Part shown: in pieces, positions 28,137 through 36,885 of the stretch
Layout: every line of letters starts with the position of its first letter
How positions within the stretch are numbered: position 1 is the stretch's first letter
Source: Streptomyces sp. R28
GTDB taxonomy: Bacteria; Actinomycetota; Actinomycetes; Streptomycetales; Streptomycetaceae
Length of the DNA stretch: 64,000 bases
NCBI RefSeq assembly: GCF_041052385.1
Contig: NZ_CP163439.1
Location: 10,157,001 to 10,221,000 of the forward strand
Reading direction: 5' to 3'
Notes under the pieces: generated by a model
Told to the model about the DNA's origin: nothing
The model's database searches: none
The model's input: the letters and a program-made list of their open reading frames with translations, nothing else
Program-made: the position numbers and the translations under genes

Positions 28137-28622
28137 CTACGCCTCAAGGATCAGCGCATCGCGCAGCGGTCCGCCCCACTCGGCGGCCGTCTCCTCCTCG
28201 TCGTCGTCCTCGTCCGGTTCGATGAGGAGGGCGCGGAGGGCGGAGACAGGGAACACCCGGGGGGTCTCGACCGCGGGTCCCCGCGCGACGCGTGGGCTTC
28301 GGGTCCAGCCGCTCTGCGGCGACCCGGGGGCCCCGGGGAGAGCCGCGGGGTCCGCGGGGACGTAGTGCCAGGCGGCCCCGTCGTTGACGCGCCGGGCGAT
28401 CTCGCCGACGTACCAGCCGGCGACCTGGACGAACGTGCTGTCCCAGGCGTCGCCGATGGCATCCGCGTCGGCGTACCGTTCGCGGATGAGTGCCTCCAGC
28501 ACGTCGAGCGAGGCGGGGGAGAAGTCCCAGGTCTCCGGTGTGCCGGTCGCCTGCGCCCAGGCAGGGAAGTCCGCCTCTTGACGGGCGAGCCATGCTGCCA
28601 GTTCCGGGTGCGTCTCGGTCAT
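28137..28622 (-). CDS. Acidic protein of unknown function, divergent from the exported nuclease gene
   Basis: A 161-residue cytosolic-looking protein from ATG 28622 (MTETHPELAAWLARQEADFP). The first two-thirds is helical and tryptophan-rich (PETWDFSPASLDVLEALIRE, then WYVGEIARRVNDGAAWHYVP); the C-terminal third ends in a strongly acidic run (EPDEDDDEEETAAEWG). I do not recognise the family. Its divergent position and acidic surface would suit an immunity or DNA-mimic partner of the nuclease-fold protein, but that is inference. The frame has good third-position GC and no breaks. Confidence 0.7.
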   Translation of the reverse strand: MTETHPELAAWLARQEADFPAWAQATGTPETWDFSPASLDVLEALIRERYADADAIGDAWDSTFVQVAGWYVGEIARRVNDGAAWHYVPADPAALPGAPGSPQSGWTRSPRVARGPAVETPRVFPVSALRALLIEPDEDDDEEETAAEWGGPLRDALILEA

Positions 28623-28854
28623 GGACGCAACTGTAGGCGGCTCTGGCGGCCGCGGGCGGTCGACCGCTCCGTACGGCGCGCAAGTCCAGCAAGTTCAGCA
28701 AGTCCCGCTTGGCGCACGCGAATTGAGGATCAGGCTTCACCGCATTGGCACAACGATTGGGTCAGTCGGCCCATAGAGTGTTGTTTGGCGGTGTCATGTC
28801 ACGGGGGTCGCACCGCTGCGTGAAGGGTCGGTCAGGCCCCTAGGGGGACACGCG

Positions 28855-30998
28855 ATGAGGACGAGGAACTGGATCGCGACACGTGTGGCCGTGCTCGCGG
28901 TCGGAGTGGGGCTGCTCACCGGAGGGCTGCCCGCACTGCAGCAGGCGGCGCTGGCCACCCCCAAGTCGGGGCGGTGCTCGGAAATCTTCGGCACACCGGA
29001 CAAGAACCCGGACCTCAACGACCTGCCGGGGTCGGACAAGTACCCGAACGGCTCGCCGCCCGACGAGAACCGCAGGTACACGTACCCGAACCCCAAGCGC
29101 ACCGTCTCGGGTATCGACCTGCCGCCCGGCATGGACCAGGACGCACTGCTGAAGAAGTACGGCAAGAGCACCAGCGCCTCGCGAAGGACTCCCCGGAGCG
29201 GGCCTACGCCGCATGGAACCGCAATCAGCTCACAAGCAAGAGGCGCTGGAGCGACACCTTCCGGACCTGGCTGATCAAGCAGTACATCGGCAACGAGGTC
29301 GTCGGCGAGCGCGGCGACGCCTTCCACAAGAAGGTCGCCGAGGACTTCGGCATCGGTGGTTCGGAGTGGCAGTGCGAGTACAAGATCCCCGGCGGCCGGG
29401 GGCGTAAGGGTGACCTCGTCAATCCCGACCGGAAGATCCTGATCGAGGTGAAGTCGAACGGGCGCTACGAGGATGATCAGTTGAGGGAGGACAAGAAGCT
29501 GGTCGAGCAGGGCTGGGACGTGCGGTACGTCTTCGGTGAGGAGCCGAGCGAGAAGACGGTCGCCGAGCTGAAGGCGGCCGGGATCAAGGTCCATGTGCAC
29601 AAGTCGGCGGCCATACCGGAGTTCACGCCGAACGAGAACACCGCCCCGAAGGATCTCGAACTCTTCAGCCCGGACGCGAAGACCGCCCCCTCCGCCGGGG
29701 ACGGCGTCAACATGATCCGCGGGTCCGCCGACACCGAGGCGGGGGCACGCGCGAACCAGCAGCAACTCCAGGACGCTGAAGGCGAGTCGAGCAGCCCGGG
29801 CGGTGTGGACTTCACCACCCTCCAGCTCAGTTACGTGGGCACGTCCAAGGACGGTAAGGGCCTGGACTACTCCTTCAAGGCCGCCCAGAACCCGGACGAG
29901 GACACCAACCCCTCCTGGGGCGGCATGGCGAAGGCGCACCTCGCCTCGGACGCGTTCTTCACCTGGCTGGCGCTCACGCCGGACAAGTTCTGGGTGAACC
30001 TCAACCCCACCCAGCCGGACCAGATCATGGACAGCACGTTCGCGAAGACCGACGCGGGGCGCGTGCTGCTCGAAGCCGACCTCACGATGAAGCACGACTT
30101 CGCGAAGACGGTGAACCCCAAGACCCGGCTGGGCGCCCGTTTCTGGAACGCCCTCAGCCTCGTCGGCGGCCAGCCGTGCATGCCGGTGATCCGGAACTGG
30201 ATCGTGCCGAACACCGCCAAGGTCCGTGAGCAGGACGGTGGCATCTACATCCTCGACGCCCCTCTGAAGGTCAACTCGGTGCCGTACGAGGGCACCATCC
30301 CCGGCGACCAGTGCCGCAAGACGACGGAGCAGCGCGAGCACGACCAGCGGCTCGTGGACACGATGATCCGCCCGGTGGTCGAGAAGCGGGTCAACACCGC
30401 GCCGGAGTACGCCGATCTGCGCCGCGTCTACGCCAGCCGGGTCGCCGCGGAGTGGGTCGCGCAGCAGGATGAGGTGAAGCCGGGCCCTTACCACGACATC
30501 ATCCGCAGCGACGACGTCTCCCGCTGGCCGCTGCGCTCCGACAAGAACTGGTCGGAGCAGGACACTTATCAGCGCTACCTGAAGTCGTTCAAGCAGGGCG
30601 ACTACACGTTCGAGCGCCGGTCCGGCAATTGGATCTACACGTACTCCGTCGGCGGCGTCGACTTCTCCAAGTCGCCGAAACAGGACATCGGCAGGGCCCA
30701 GTTCGCGAAGGAGGAGCCGGGGCTGCCGGGCACGGCCGCCAACTCCCGTGCCCAGGTGACCAATTACCGTGACACCGGCACCACCTGGCTGGGTGGCAGC
30801 ACCTCCGAGGCATCGGCGTTCGGCCAGGACCTCCTCTCGTCGTCGTCCGCCACGAGCAGGGCCCAGGGCGGCGGAGCCGGCGCCTTCAGCGCCACGACAG
30901 CCTTCTTCACCTTGCTGGCCGCGGGCCTGGCAGTGATGACCGGGGCCGCGGGGTGGCGGAGCCGACGACGGCGCCGGGCGGTGCTACGGCGATACTGA
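28855..30998 (+). pseudogene. Exported PD-(D/E)XK nuclease-fold protein with C-terminal membrane anchor, one frameshift
   Basis: Starts at ATG 28855 with a signal peptide (VAVLAVGVGLLTGG, cleavage likely after QAALA). The frame is lost once near 29175: KKYGKSTSA continues as LAKDSPERAYAAWNRNQLTS one frame over and runs to 30998, about 713 residues when joined. Positions 29400-29460 encode GDLVNPDRKILIEVKSN, matching the D-x(n)-E-x-K core of PD-(D/E)XK nucleases. A long second domain (for example FFTWLALTPDKFWVNLNPTQ) is unrecognised. The end is Ser/Gly-rich, then one membrane helix (TTAFFTLLAAGLAVMTGAAG) and an arginine-rich tail. This would place a nuclease-like domain outside the cell. One indel could be a sequencing error. 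Confidence 0.78.
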
Positions 30999-31039
30999 TC
31001 CGCTCCGCATCCGGGCTGGGTCAGAGGCCGTCAGCAGTG

Positions 31040-31190
31040 CGGGTACGCGATCTGGTGCCAGGGCTTCGGCTGGGACCCTACCGTGCTGGTCGACAGGGGC
31101 CCGATGATCGAATCCCTCGATGCAGTTCTCTATGCCGTCGCCGACCCGAACCAGCCGTTCGTCCTGTCGTTTGGTCGAGGCGGGGGGGGA
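31040..31190 (+). other. Unrecognised coding scrap
   Basis: The plus strand reads GYAIWCQGFGWDPTVLVDRG and PMIESLDAVLYAVADPNQPF in one frame with protein-like composition, ending in a glycine run at about 31185. No start or family was recognised. It may be the middle of a lost gene. Confidence 0.3.
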
Positions 31191-31229
31191 GGTAAAGGTG
31201 TTTGCGGATAACGGCCCGGCGCTGGCCGA

Positions 31230-31332
31230 CCGGCCCCAGCGAAGGAGCCAAGGCTGCCGTAGAGCGACGGTGGGCCGGATCCCGAGCGGGCCGAACTCGT
31301 CGAACGCGAAGACCCGGGCGGGAGAGCGGTGA
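31230..31332 (-). mobile_element. IS630-type transposase fragment
   Basis: The minus strand reads SPARVFAFDEFGPLGIRPT, the region with the first catalytic aspartate of IS630-family transposases (usual form: FDEFGPL). Both sides are cut within a few tens of bases. Only about 100 bases remain. Confidence 0.6.
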
Positions 31333-31361
31333 AGCACTTCCTCGAGTCTCTGTGTGTGCGC

Positions 31362-31742
31362 TCAACGCTGCTGTCCCGTCGCCGGGGCTGGGTGGCTGTT
31401 CGCGGCCCGAGCGTCGGTCGTCTCCCTCTGTGCCACCAGGTCCCGAGAGGCGATGCGGTCCATGTGGCGTGCGAACACGGCCTGGGCATCAGGGTTCATG
31501 CGGGCCAACGCGACCATGCCGGTGACGATGACGTCGCAGATCTCGGCTTCGACGTCGTCCCAAGTATGCGAGTGCCCTTTGCGAGGGTTCTGCCCCATGG
31601 CTCCGATCACCGCCTCGGCGACCTCGCCCGCCTCCTCCTGGATCTTGAGGAGCTGGAGCAGGATGCGTTGCTCGCGAGGAAGGGTCGAGTGGTCTTCCAA
31701 CAGGCAGGCAAGGTGGGCGATCGTCTTCCACGTATCAGTCAC
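31362..31742 (-). CDS. MazG-like nucleotide pyrophosphohydrolase
   Basis: A 126-residue all-alpha NTP-PPase from GTG 31742 (MTDTWKTIAHLACLLEDHS). The metal-binding helices are visible: KIQEEAGEVAEAVIGAMGQN with the EExxE pattern and WDDVEAEICDVIVTGMVAL with the ExxD pattern. Such enzymes remove non-canonical nucleotides. It lies immediately downstream of an ABC-transporter scrap; it may be an intact survivor in a degraded region. Confidence 0.85.
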   Translation of the reverse strand: MTDTWKTIAHLACLLEDHSTLPREQRILLQLLKIQEEAGEVAEAVIGAMGQNPRKGHSHTWDDVEAEICDVIVTGMVALARMNPDAQAVFARHMDRIASRDLVAQRETTDARAANSHPAPATGQQR

Positions 31743-31787
31743 GCGCGTCTCGCTTCTGTGAGGAGAGAGAACTCTGTGCCGGTGTGC

Positions 31788-31919
31788 TCATCGGTCTTGG
31801 GCCAGAGCGACGAGCTCGGCAAACAAGCCACCGGAGCCGACCAGGTCCTCGTACTGGCCGTGCTCGATGACTCGACCTTTGTCCATGACGAGGATGCGGT
31901 CGGCGAGGCGGGTGTTCTC
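31788..31919 (-). pseudogene. ABC transporter ATPase, C-terminal remnant
   Basis: Forty-three residues in the minus-strand frame ending at a TGA (31790-31788) read ENTRLADRILVMDKGRVIEH then GQYEDLVGSGGLFAEL, the end of an ABC exporter nucleotide-binding domain just after the H-loop. Everything upstream is missing and the 5' side joins unrelated DNA at about 31920. Confidence 0.75.
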
Positions 31920-32069
31920 TGAGGGTTGTCCCCCGGCTGTGGTGTGACGTCGTACAAGTCCTTCTCGTTGAGGAGGTTGCGACGGTTCTCAGGGGGTGTC
32001 GCTCTGCGGTGGATCGTTGCGATCAACTCGTGGAGCAGAGGTAGATCGGTACGTGCATTCCCTGTACAG

Positions 32070-32237
32070 CTGCCATCAAGCATCCGGTATTGGACCGTGG
32101 TGGACGATGAATTGGGTGCGGCGGAGGAAGCTGACCGCTTCCTCCGGGAGCTGAGGTTGGCCCGGGGGCGGGCAGAGACGACGACGAAGGCGTACGCCGA
32201 GGCCGTCGTGCTGTTCCTGACCTGGTGCGCGAACTCC
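32070..32237 (+). mobile_element. Tyrosine recombinase (phage-type integrase) N-terminal remnant
   Basis: The plus strand reads SIRYWTVVDDELGAAEEADR then FLRELRLARGRAETTTKAYA and EAVVLFLTWC, the SAM-like core-binding domain of Streptomyces site-specific integrases. The catalytic domain with the R-H-R-Y residues is absent. The fragment is followed directly by an IS110 tail. Confidence 0.6.
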
Positions 32238-32246
32238 AGGTCACCC

Positions 32247-32375
32247 AGGAGCGGGCATGAACACCACACCCAGGTCCTGCGCCGCCTCGCCCTCGCCCAG
32301 AGCCGGCCCGACGTCCTGTTCGCGATACTTCGCGTCGGCACCTTCTACGAACTCAGGACAGCGCTGGTCACGTGA
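32247..32375 (+). mobile_element. IS110-family transposase C-terminal remnant
   Basis: In the same plus-strand frame as the integrase scrap the sequence continues HHTQVLRRLALAQSRPDVLF and AILRVGTFYE, then a stop at 32373-32375. This matches the extreme C-terminus of IS110-type transposases (usual form: LARRRCDVLFAMLRDGTFYE). About 40 residues remain. Confidence 0.6.
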
Positions 32376-32632
32376 CCGGCGGCTCTGCCAGCAACACGAC
32401 CTGGTCGGCTTCGATGTCGAACCCGAGCGCTGGACGGCTCCCGTCACCACCCTCGGAATCCATCAGCACTGGCCTGCCCAGCCGCCGCCCGAGCGCCTCC
32501 AGGAACTGGCAGACATCAAGTCGCGCCTGTCCCTGAAGCTCCCTCGGGTCGACGTCGAAGTCGATCTCTTCCGCGGATGTCGGCGTACGAGGTTCTCTCC
32601 CCAGATGTGTACGGGCGAACGTCCCCAGCTGT
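32368..32632 (-). pseudogene. Fragment of a conserved hypothetical protein
   Basis: The minus strand is open from about 32632 to a TGA at 32370-32368 and reads AEEIDFDVDPRELQGQARLD then VCQFLEALGRRLGRPVLM and ALGFDIEADQVVLLAEPP. The composition is clearly protein-like, and I recall similar small Streptomyces proteins of unknown role. No start codon is apparent at the 5' side, so it is probably truncated. It overlaps the IS110 tail by a few bases on the opposite strand. Confidence 0.5.
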
Positions 32633-32641
32633 TAGGCCACT

Positions 32642-32959
32642 TGGTTCTCGCGCTCGCTGGAGTGTGCAGCGGTCAGCGAGCAGGGCTTCGGGGAGTACCT
32701 GTCGCTCGCGCCGCCGGCGCCGGAGGTCCAGGTGGGCGGCCGGTCGGTGCTGCTGATCCCGGCCCGCGCCGCCGGTATCGACCCCGACGTGCTGCCGCAG
32801 GACTATCAGCGGCTGGTGGCCATCGTGCGGGAGGCGGCCGGGCCGGTCACGGTCCGGGCGGTCGGCGAGGTGCTCGGCCTGCCGGTCGAGGTGCGGGGCA
32901 AGCTGGAGCCGCTGCGGGCGAAGCTGAACCGGCTGGCCGACCATTTCCATAAACTATGA
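32642..32959 (+). pseudogene. Fragment of an accessory hypothetical protein with winged-helix-like tail
   Basis: The plus strand reads AAVSEQGFGEYLSLAPPAPE, GGRSVLLIPARAAGIDPDVL, then PVTVRAVGEVLGLPVEVRGK and LEPLRAKLNRLAD, ending abruptly HFHKL. Similar proteins occur beside transposases in Streptomyces; the usual tail after LNRLA is longer. Both ends are therefore probably cut. No function can be given. Confidence 0.5.
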
Positions 32960-32982
32960 ATATAAAAATGCTATGCTTCGAG
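32947..32982 (+). promoter_or_regulatory. AT-rich leader of the MarR-MFS operon
   Basis: This 36-base stretch is strikingly AT-rich for the window and contains CTATG repeated 12 bases apart (around 32955 and 32972) and a TATAAA element. It directly precedes the marR start at 32984 and is the likely promoter/operator. Confidence 0.45.
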
Positions 32983-32983
32983 C

Positions 32984-33442
32984 ATGAGTCGTCAAGACAC
33001 CGCTCCTGGCGCGTCCGCCGCCATCGGGGCAGCCCTCTACGGCCTGGCCACCAGGGCCGCGAGACGCCTGCCCCGGGACATGAGCCTGACGTCCGCCGCC
33101 ACCCTGGCCACCCTGGACCGGACCGGCCCGCGGCGCATCACCGATCTGGCCGCGGTCGAGGGCGTCACCCAGCCCGCGATGACCGCCCTGGTCCGGGTGA
33201 TGGAGGAGTCCGGCCTGGTCGAGCGGCGGGGCGACGCGTCCGACAAGCGGGTCACGCTGGTGTGCCTGACCGAGGCCGGCGCCTCCTATGTCCGGACGCG
33301 GCGCCAGGCGGGCGTCCACGCGTTCGAGCGGTTGATCGGCGAGCTCACCGGCGACGAGGTCGAGGCGCTGGTGGCGGCCCTTCCGGCGCTGAAGCATCTG
33401 GCGGAGCTCGAAAGCCAGGACCGCGAAGGGCCGAAGCAGTGA
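32984..33442 (+). CDS. MarR-family transcriptional regulator
   Basis: A complete 152-residue MarR protein. The recognition helix region is RRITDLAAVEGVTQPAMTAL followed by VRVMEESGLVERRGDASDKR, including the wing. It overlaps the MFS gene by GTGA (33439-33442), so the two are translated together and the regulator probably controls the pump in response to its substrate. Confidence 0.92.
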   Translation: MSRQDTAPGASAAIGAALYGLATRAARRLPRDMSLTSAATLATLDRTGPRRITDLAAVEGVTQPAMTALVRVMEESGLVERRGDASDKRVTLVCLTEAGASYVRTRRQAGVHAFERLIGELTGDEVEALVAALPALKHLAELESQDREGPKQ

Positions 33443-34872
33443 CCGGGCAGCCGACCGGCGGGGAGGCGGTGAAGGCGTTCTTGGTGGTGCGTTCCGAGGC
33501 GCGGCTGCTGGTCCCCGCCCTGATGTTCATCGCTCTGGTCGTGGCGGCGGTCGCCAGCCTCGGGACGCCCCTCATCACCAGCGTGGCGACCTCGTTCCAG
33601 GTCTCGCTCGGCAGCGCGCAGTGGACGCTGACCGTCGCGCTGCTCAGCGGCGCCGTCGCCACGCCGGTCCTGGGCCGGCTCGGAGCCGGCCCGCACCGGC
33701 GGGCCACGGTCCTCGCCACGTTGGCGGTCGTCGTCGCCGGCGGCGCGCTCACCGTGCTGCCGCTGCCGTTCGCGTGGCTGCTGGCCGGCAGGGCGGCCCA
33801 GGGCGTCGGGCTCGGGCTGACGGCGCTGATGATGGGCGTGGCCCGGGACCACCTCCCCGAGGAGCGCAGCGCGGCCGTGATCGCCCTGATCTCGGTGGTC
33901 TCGATCATCGGGGCCGGCGTCGGCTACCCGCTGGCCGCACTGCTCGCCGAGCTCGGCGGCCTGCGGGCCGCCTACGGCCTCGGCCTGGTCGTCACCGCCG
34001 CCGCCCTCCTGACCGCGTGGCGCTCCATGCCCGAAGCCCCCGGAGGCCGCTTTGCCCACGTGGACGTGGCAGGCGCGGTCGTCCTGGCCGCTGCGCTGCT
34101 CCTGGTGCTGTTCCTCGCCGGCGAACGGAATCTGTGGAGCCGGCACCTCACCGTGGCGGCGGGCCTCGCCGTCGTCGCGGTGGTGCTGCTCTGCGTCTGG
34201 GCCGTCATCGAGCTGCGCAGCACGACGCCCCTGGTCGATGTGCGGGCGGTGCGGCACCCGGCGGTCGCCTGGGCGAACCTCGCCATGTTCGTCGGCGGGA
34301 TCGGCATGTCCCTCCTGCTCACGCTCATCACCCGGTACGCGCAGACGCCGCACGGCGCCGCCTACGGCTTCGGGCTGACGACCTTCGTCGCCGGGCTGGT
34401 CCTCATCCCGTTCTCGGTGCTGGGGTTCGTCGCCGGCAAGCTCACGCCGCGGGTCCGGACGCGGATCGCCGACCCCCTGCTCCTGGCCGGCAGCGCCGTC
34501 GTGGTCGGCGGCGGGTTCGCCCTGTTCGCGGCGGCCCGGTCGGACCTGGCTGAACTGTTCGCGGCGATGGGCGTGCTCGGCTTCGGCGTCGGCGGCTTCT
34601 CGGCCGCGATGCCCGGCGTCATCCTGGCCGTCACCCCCAAGAGCGAGACGTCGAGCGCCATGAGCTTCAACTACGTCGTCCGCAGCGTCGGGTACTCCCT
34701 GGGCAGCGCCATCGGCGGCCTGATCCTCGCCGCGGGCACCGGCCCCGGCCACCTCTTCCCCGACGACAGCGCCTACACCACCGCGGCGCTGGTCGGCATC
34801 GGCGCCATGGCGATCACGACGCTGACAAGCCTCGCTCTCGCCCTCCGACGCTCGTCCGAGACCAACCCGTAA
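33439..34872 (+). CDS. MFS multidrug-type transporter
   Basis: From GTG 33439 the protein has 477 residues with about 14 hydrophobic segments, typical of drug:H+ antiporters of the DHA2 group. Characteristic loops are GRAAQGVGLGLTALMMGVAR and the glycine-rich helix near GIGMSLLLTLITRYAQTP. It is coupled to the upstream marR and followed by a DUF1330-like gene. The exported compound is unknown. Confidence 0.9.
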   Translation: MTGQPTGGEAVKAFLVVRSEARLLVPALMFIALVVAAVASLGTPLITSVATSFQVSLGSAQWTLTVALLSGAVATPVLGRLGAGPHRRATVLATLAVVVAGGALTVLPLPFAWLLAGRAAQGVGLGLTALMMGVARDHLPEERSAAVIALISVVSIIGAGVGYPLAALLAELGGLRAAYGLGLVVTAAALLTAWRSMPEAPGGRFAHVDVAGAVVLAAALLLVLFLAGERNLWSRHLTVAAGLAVVAVVLLCVWAVIELRSTTPLVDVRAVRHPAVAWANLAMFVGGIGMSLLLTLITRYAQTPHGAAYGFGLTTFVAGLVLIPFSVLGFVAGKLTPRVRTRIADPLLLAGSAVVVGGGFALFAAARSDLAELFAAMGVLGFGVGGFSAAMPGVILAVTPKSETSSAMSFNYVVRSVGYSLGSAIGGLILAAGTGPGHLFPDDSAYTTAALVGIGAMAITTLTSLALALRRSSETNP

Positions 34873-34905
34873 GTCAGATGCACTCATCCCAACACTGGAG
34901 GTTCC

Positions 34906-35199
34906 ATGCCCAAGGGCTACTGGGTCAGCGTCTACCGCACCATTTCAGACCCTGAGAAGCTGGCTGCTTACAACAAGCTGGCCCGTCAGGCCGTCCAGCC
35001 CTGGGGCGGCCGGACCTTCGTCCGTGGCGGTCGGGTCGTGGCGTATGACGCCGGAATCGCCGAGCGCACCGTCCTGGTCGAGTTCGACAGCTTCGAGCAG
35101 GCCGTCGCGGCGCGCGAGAGTGCGGCCTACCAGGAGGCACTGGTCGCCCTCTCCGACGGCGTCGAGCGCGACTTCCGCATCGTCGAAGGCATCGACTGA
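34906..35199 (+). CDS. DUF1330-family protein
   Basis: A 97-residue dimeric alpha/beta-barrel protein with GGAGG upstream of ATG 34906. It begins MPKGYWVSVYRTISDPEKLA and has the typical GGRTFVRGGRVVAYD and RTVLVEFDSFEQAVAARES. Such proteins have no settled function. It lies 33 bases after the MFS gene and belongs to the same unit. Confidence 0.9.
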   Translation: MPKGYWVSVYRTISDPEKLAAYNKLARQAVQPWGGRTFVRGGRVVAYDAGIAERTVLVEFDSFEQAVAARESAAYQEALVALSDGVERDFRIVEGID

Positions 35200-35212
35200 C
35201 CGAGGTCCAGTC

Positions 35213-35231
35213 GGATCTTCACTGAAGATCC
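35213..35231. terminator. Perfect inverted repeat after the DUF1330 gene
   Basis: GGATCTTC-act-GAAGATCC, an eight-pair stem starting 14 bases past the stop. It could terminate the MarR-MFS-DUF1330 transcript, or be part of the end of the adjoining insertion sequence. Confidence 0.55.
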
Positions 35232-35326
35232 ATCATCTTGGTTTTCGCTGGTGCGGCTGCTGGTGTGGCGGGGGTCGTGGGTGCTCGTGCTGGTCGTGGG
35301 CGGCTGTCTTCGGTCTTGATCGTCTG

Positions 35327-35737
35327 TCAGCGGTCGAGTTCGAGGTTCGTCAGGACGAGCAGGGCGCGGAGCAGGTTGGTGGCGCGGGCGGGGCTCGTGC
35401 GGAGTTTGGTGAGGATGCGCCAGGTCTTCAGGTGCGCGAAGCCGTGCTCGACGGGGGCGCGGCCGGCGGCTTTCAGGTGCTCGACGATGTGGTCGTGGCG
35501 GGCGGCGGTGATGTCGTGGGTGCGCCCGGGCCTCGCGGCTGAGATCCAGATCAGGCGTCCGCGTTCGTCGGTGAGCGCGAGGAAGTGCGGGCCGTGGCGC
35601 TTGTGCTTCCCCGAATAGTTCTTGCGGTTGTCCTTGCCAGTGTGGCGGCGGGTGGGGATGAGGGTGCCGTCGATCAGCACGGCCTCCCCGCCGCGTCTGG
35701 CGACCTTGGCCAGGGCGCGGTCCAGGCGCGGTGCCCC
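35327..35737 (-). mobile_element. IS5-type transposase (DDE endonuclease), 5' truncated
   Basis: The minus strand reads RALAKVARRGGEAVLIDGTL, DNRKNYSGKHKRHGPHFLAL, ISAARPGRTHDITAARHD, VEHGFAHLKTWRILTKLR and ends LTNLELDR with a stop at 35327. These are the catalytic-domain blocks of Streptomyces IS5-type (DDE_Tnp_4) transposases, including the first Asp (IDGT) and last Glu (VEHGF). The N-terminal third is absent at about 35737. Between HDHIVEHLKAAG and RAPVEHGF some residues of the family are missing, so the catalytic domain is also shortened. Confidence 0.78.
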
Positions 35738-36138
35738 GGCTGTCGGCGGAAGAGAAGCGGAAGATCATCAGCACATCGGCAGAAGGCCAGGCCGCACTCG
35801 CAGCTCGGGACACTCGGCGCCGTCCGGGCGGGACAGCACAGCCTCCGCCCGGGGAAGAGGAAGCCGGCAGGGTCGCCACGACCGTCTGGCAGATCCGGAA
35901 CGTGTCGGGCGGATACAAGCCCAGCGGCCCCCCGGCCACCCCGGCCCCCCGCCCCCCGGCCCAGCCGGCCCCCCGGCCCCCAGTTCCTGTGCCGCAGCCC
36001 CCAGCCGCGGTAGGGGCTGAGCTGGCTGGCGTGCACGGCCAGTCGGCGGCCGCACCCTGGGACTTTCACACCCGGCAGGGACGCCGCACGGCCATCGTCT
36101 GGCTGGCCGCCCGGCTCTGTCCCGAACGGCCAACCTGA
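35731..36138 (+). CDS. Possible proline-rich protein, doubtful
   Basis: A 135-residue frame from ATG 35731 begins MPRLSAEEKRKIISTSAEGQ and later becomes very proline-rich (SGPPATPAPRPPAQPAPRPP). Its start overlaps the cut edge of the transposase on the other strand and no ribosome site is seen. The opposite strand over the same DNA is glycine-rich and also open. The region may be non-coding or a gene scrap. Confidence 0.25.
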   Translation: MPRLSAEEKRKIISTSAEGQAALAARDTRRRPGGTAQPPPGEEEAGRVATTVWQIRNVSGGYKPSGPPATPAPRPPAQPAPRPPVPVPQPPAAVGAELAGVHGQSAAAPWDFHTRQGRRTAIVWLAARLCPERPT

Positions 36139-36164
36139 CACAACGGCACTTTTCGAATCTCGCC

Positions 36165-36458
36165 CTAGAAGGCCTTGTTGTCGCAGCCCATGGTCGAGCC
36201 CAGGTGCTTGGACTGCCCGCCCGCGTTGCCTTCGCCGTTGAGCGCGTTGCCCAGCAGGCCGTTGAGAATGCCGACCTGGCCGAGAATGTCGAGGTTGAGG
36301 TCGTGCGACTTGCAGCTGCTGCTCTGCAGGACGCTGTACTGGCCGCCGCCCTTGCCGCCGTGGCCGTCGTCGCCCTGGGCAGTGGCAGTGCCGGCGCTCA
36401 GGAATCCGACGCTGCCGAGGGCGACGACCATGACGGCCGCCTTGCGAAGCTTGTGCAT
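36165..36458 (-). CDS. Small secreted protein
   Basis: A 97-residue protein from ATG 36458 with CCGGAG upstream. Residues 1-27 are a signal peptide (KLRKAAVMVVALGSVGFLSA, cleavage near TATAQ). The mature part has a glycine-rich start, two cysteines (Cys49 and Cys92) and a central hydrophobic, Leu/Asn/Gly-rich stretch (LNLDILGQVGILNGLLGNAL). The overall pattern recalls small secreted envelope proteins of Streptomyces such as rodlins, but the match is not firm. The 5' region up to 36560 is less GC-rich than its surroundings and probably holds its promoter. Confidence 0.8.
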   Translation of the reverse strand: MHKLRKAAVMVVALGSVGFLSAGTATAQGDDGHGGKGGGQYSVLQSSSCKSHDLNLDILGQVGILNGLLGNALNGEGNAGGQSKHLGSTMGCDNKAF

Positions 36459-36639
36459 GTTTCATCTCCGGTGGAGTGAGGTGGGTGGTGCGATCCGCAA
36501 GAGATCGACTTCGTACAGTTACGGGAGATTAGCGGCAAATAGTCCAATATCTGCTAATGGCGCGCTAGGACACGCGCTCTCGGATCGGAAGCGCGTGGCG
36601 CGTATCTCTTTGATGGGTTTGTCGGTTGCGCGGATGCGG

Positions 36640-36885
36640 CTGCCCGGCAGTGATCACCAATGCGATGGGGGGCGGATCGGGTCGCTGGTGCCGGCCGATC
36701 TGGTCCGAGGGCGGCGGCGGGCGGACCGCGTCGGTCGACTCCACCGTCGTTCGGGCCCGTCAGTACGCTGCCGGAGCACTAAAAGGGGCCGCGGGTCGGA
36801 AACGAACCGGCTGACCGCGGCCTCGGACGCTCTCGCGGCGGACTGAGCGCCAAGGTTCGCCAGGGTGCCCAGGCGCAGGACACCG
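36640..36885 (+). mobile_element. IS5-type transposase remnant with deletion and frameshift
   Basis: Three pieces are readable on the plus strand: GRIGSLVPADLVRGRRRADR (N-terminal domain, about 36660-36725), RTASVDSTVVRARQYAAGA (first catalytic Asp region, about 36718-36778) and, one frame over, EPADRGLGRSRGGLSAKV (about 36803-36856). In an intact IS5 transposase the first two pieces are some 60 residues apart. The element is therefore internally deleted and frameshifted. Confidence 0.7.

Noticed and set aside
28974..29170. Upstream part of the long frame running to 30998 as the nuclease gene's real N-terminus
   Set aside because: In that frame the first 65 residues are shadow sequence; the signal peptide and following protein-like sequence are in the neighbouring frame from 28855, so a frameshift explains the data better.
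33286..34887. A 533-codon open frame on the minus strand
   Set aside because: It is antisense to the MFS transporter and composed mainly of G, D, R, E and Q; no domain is visible.
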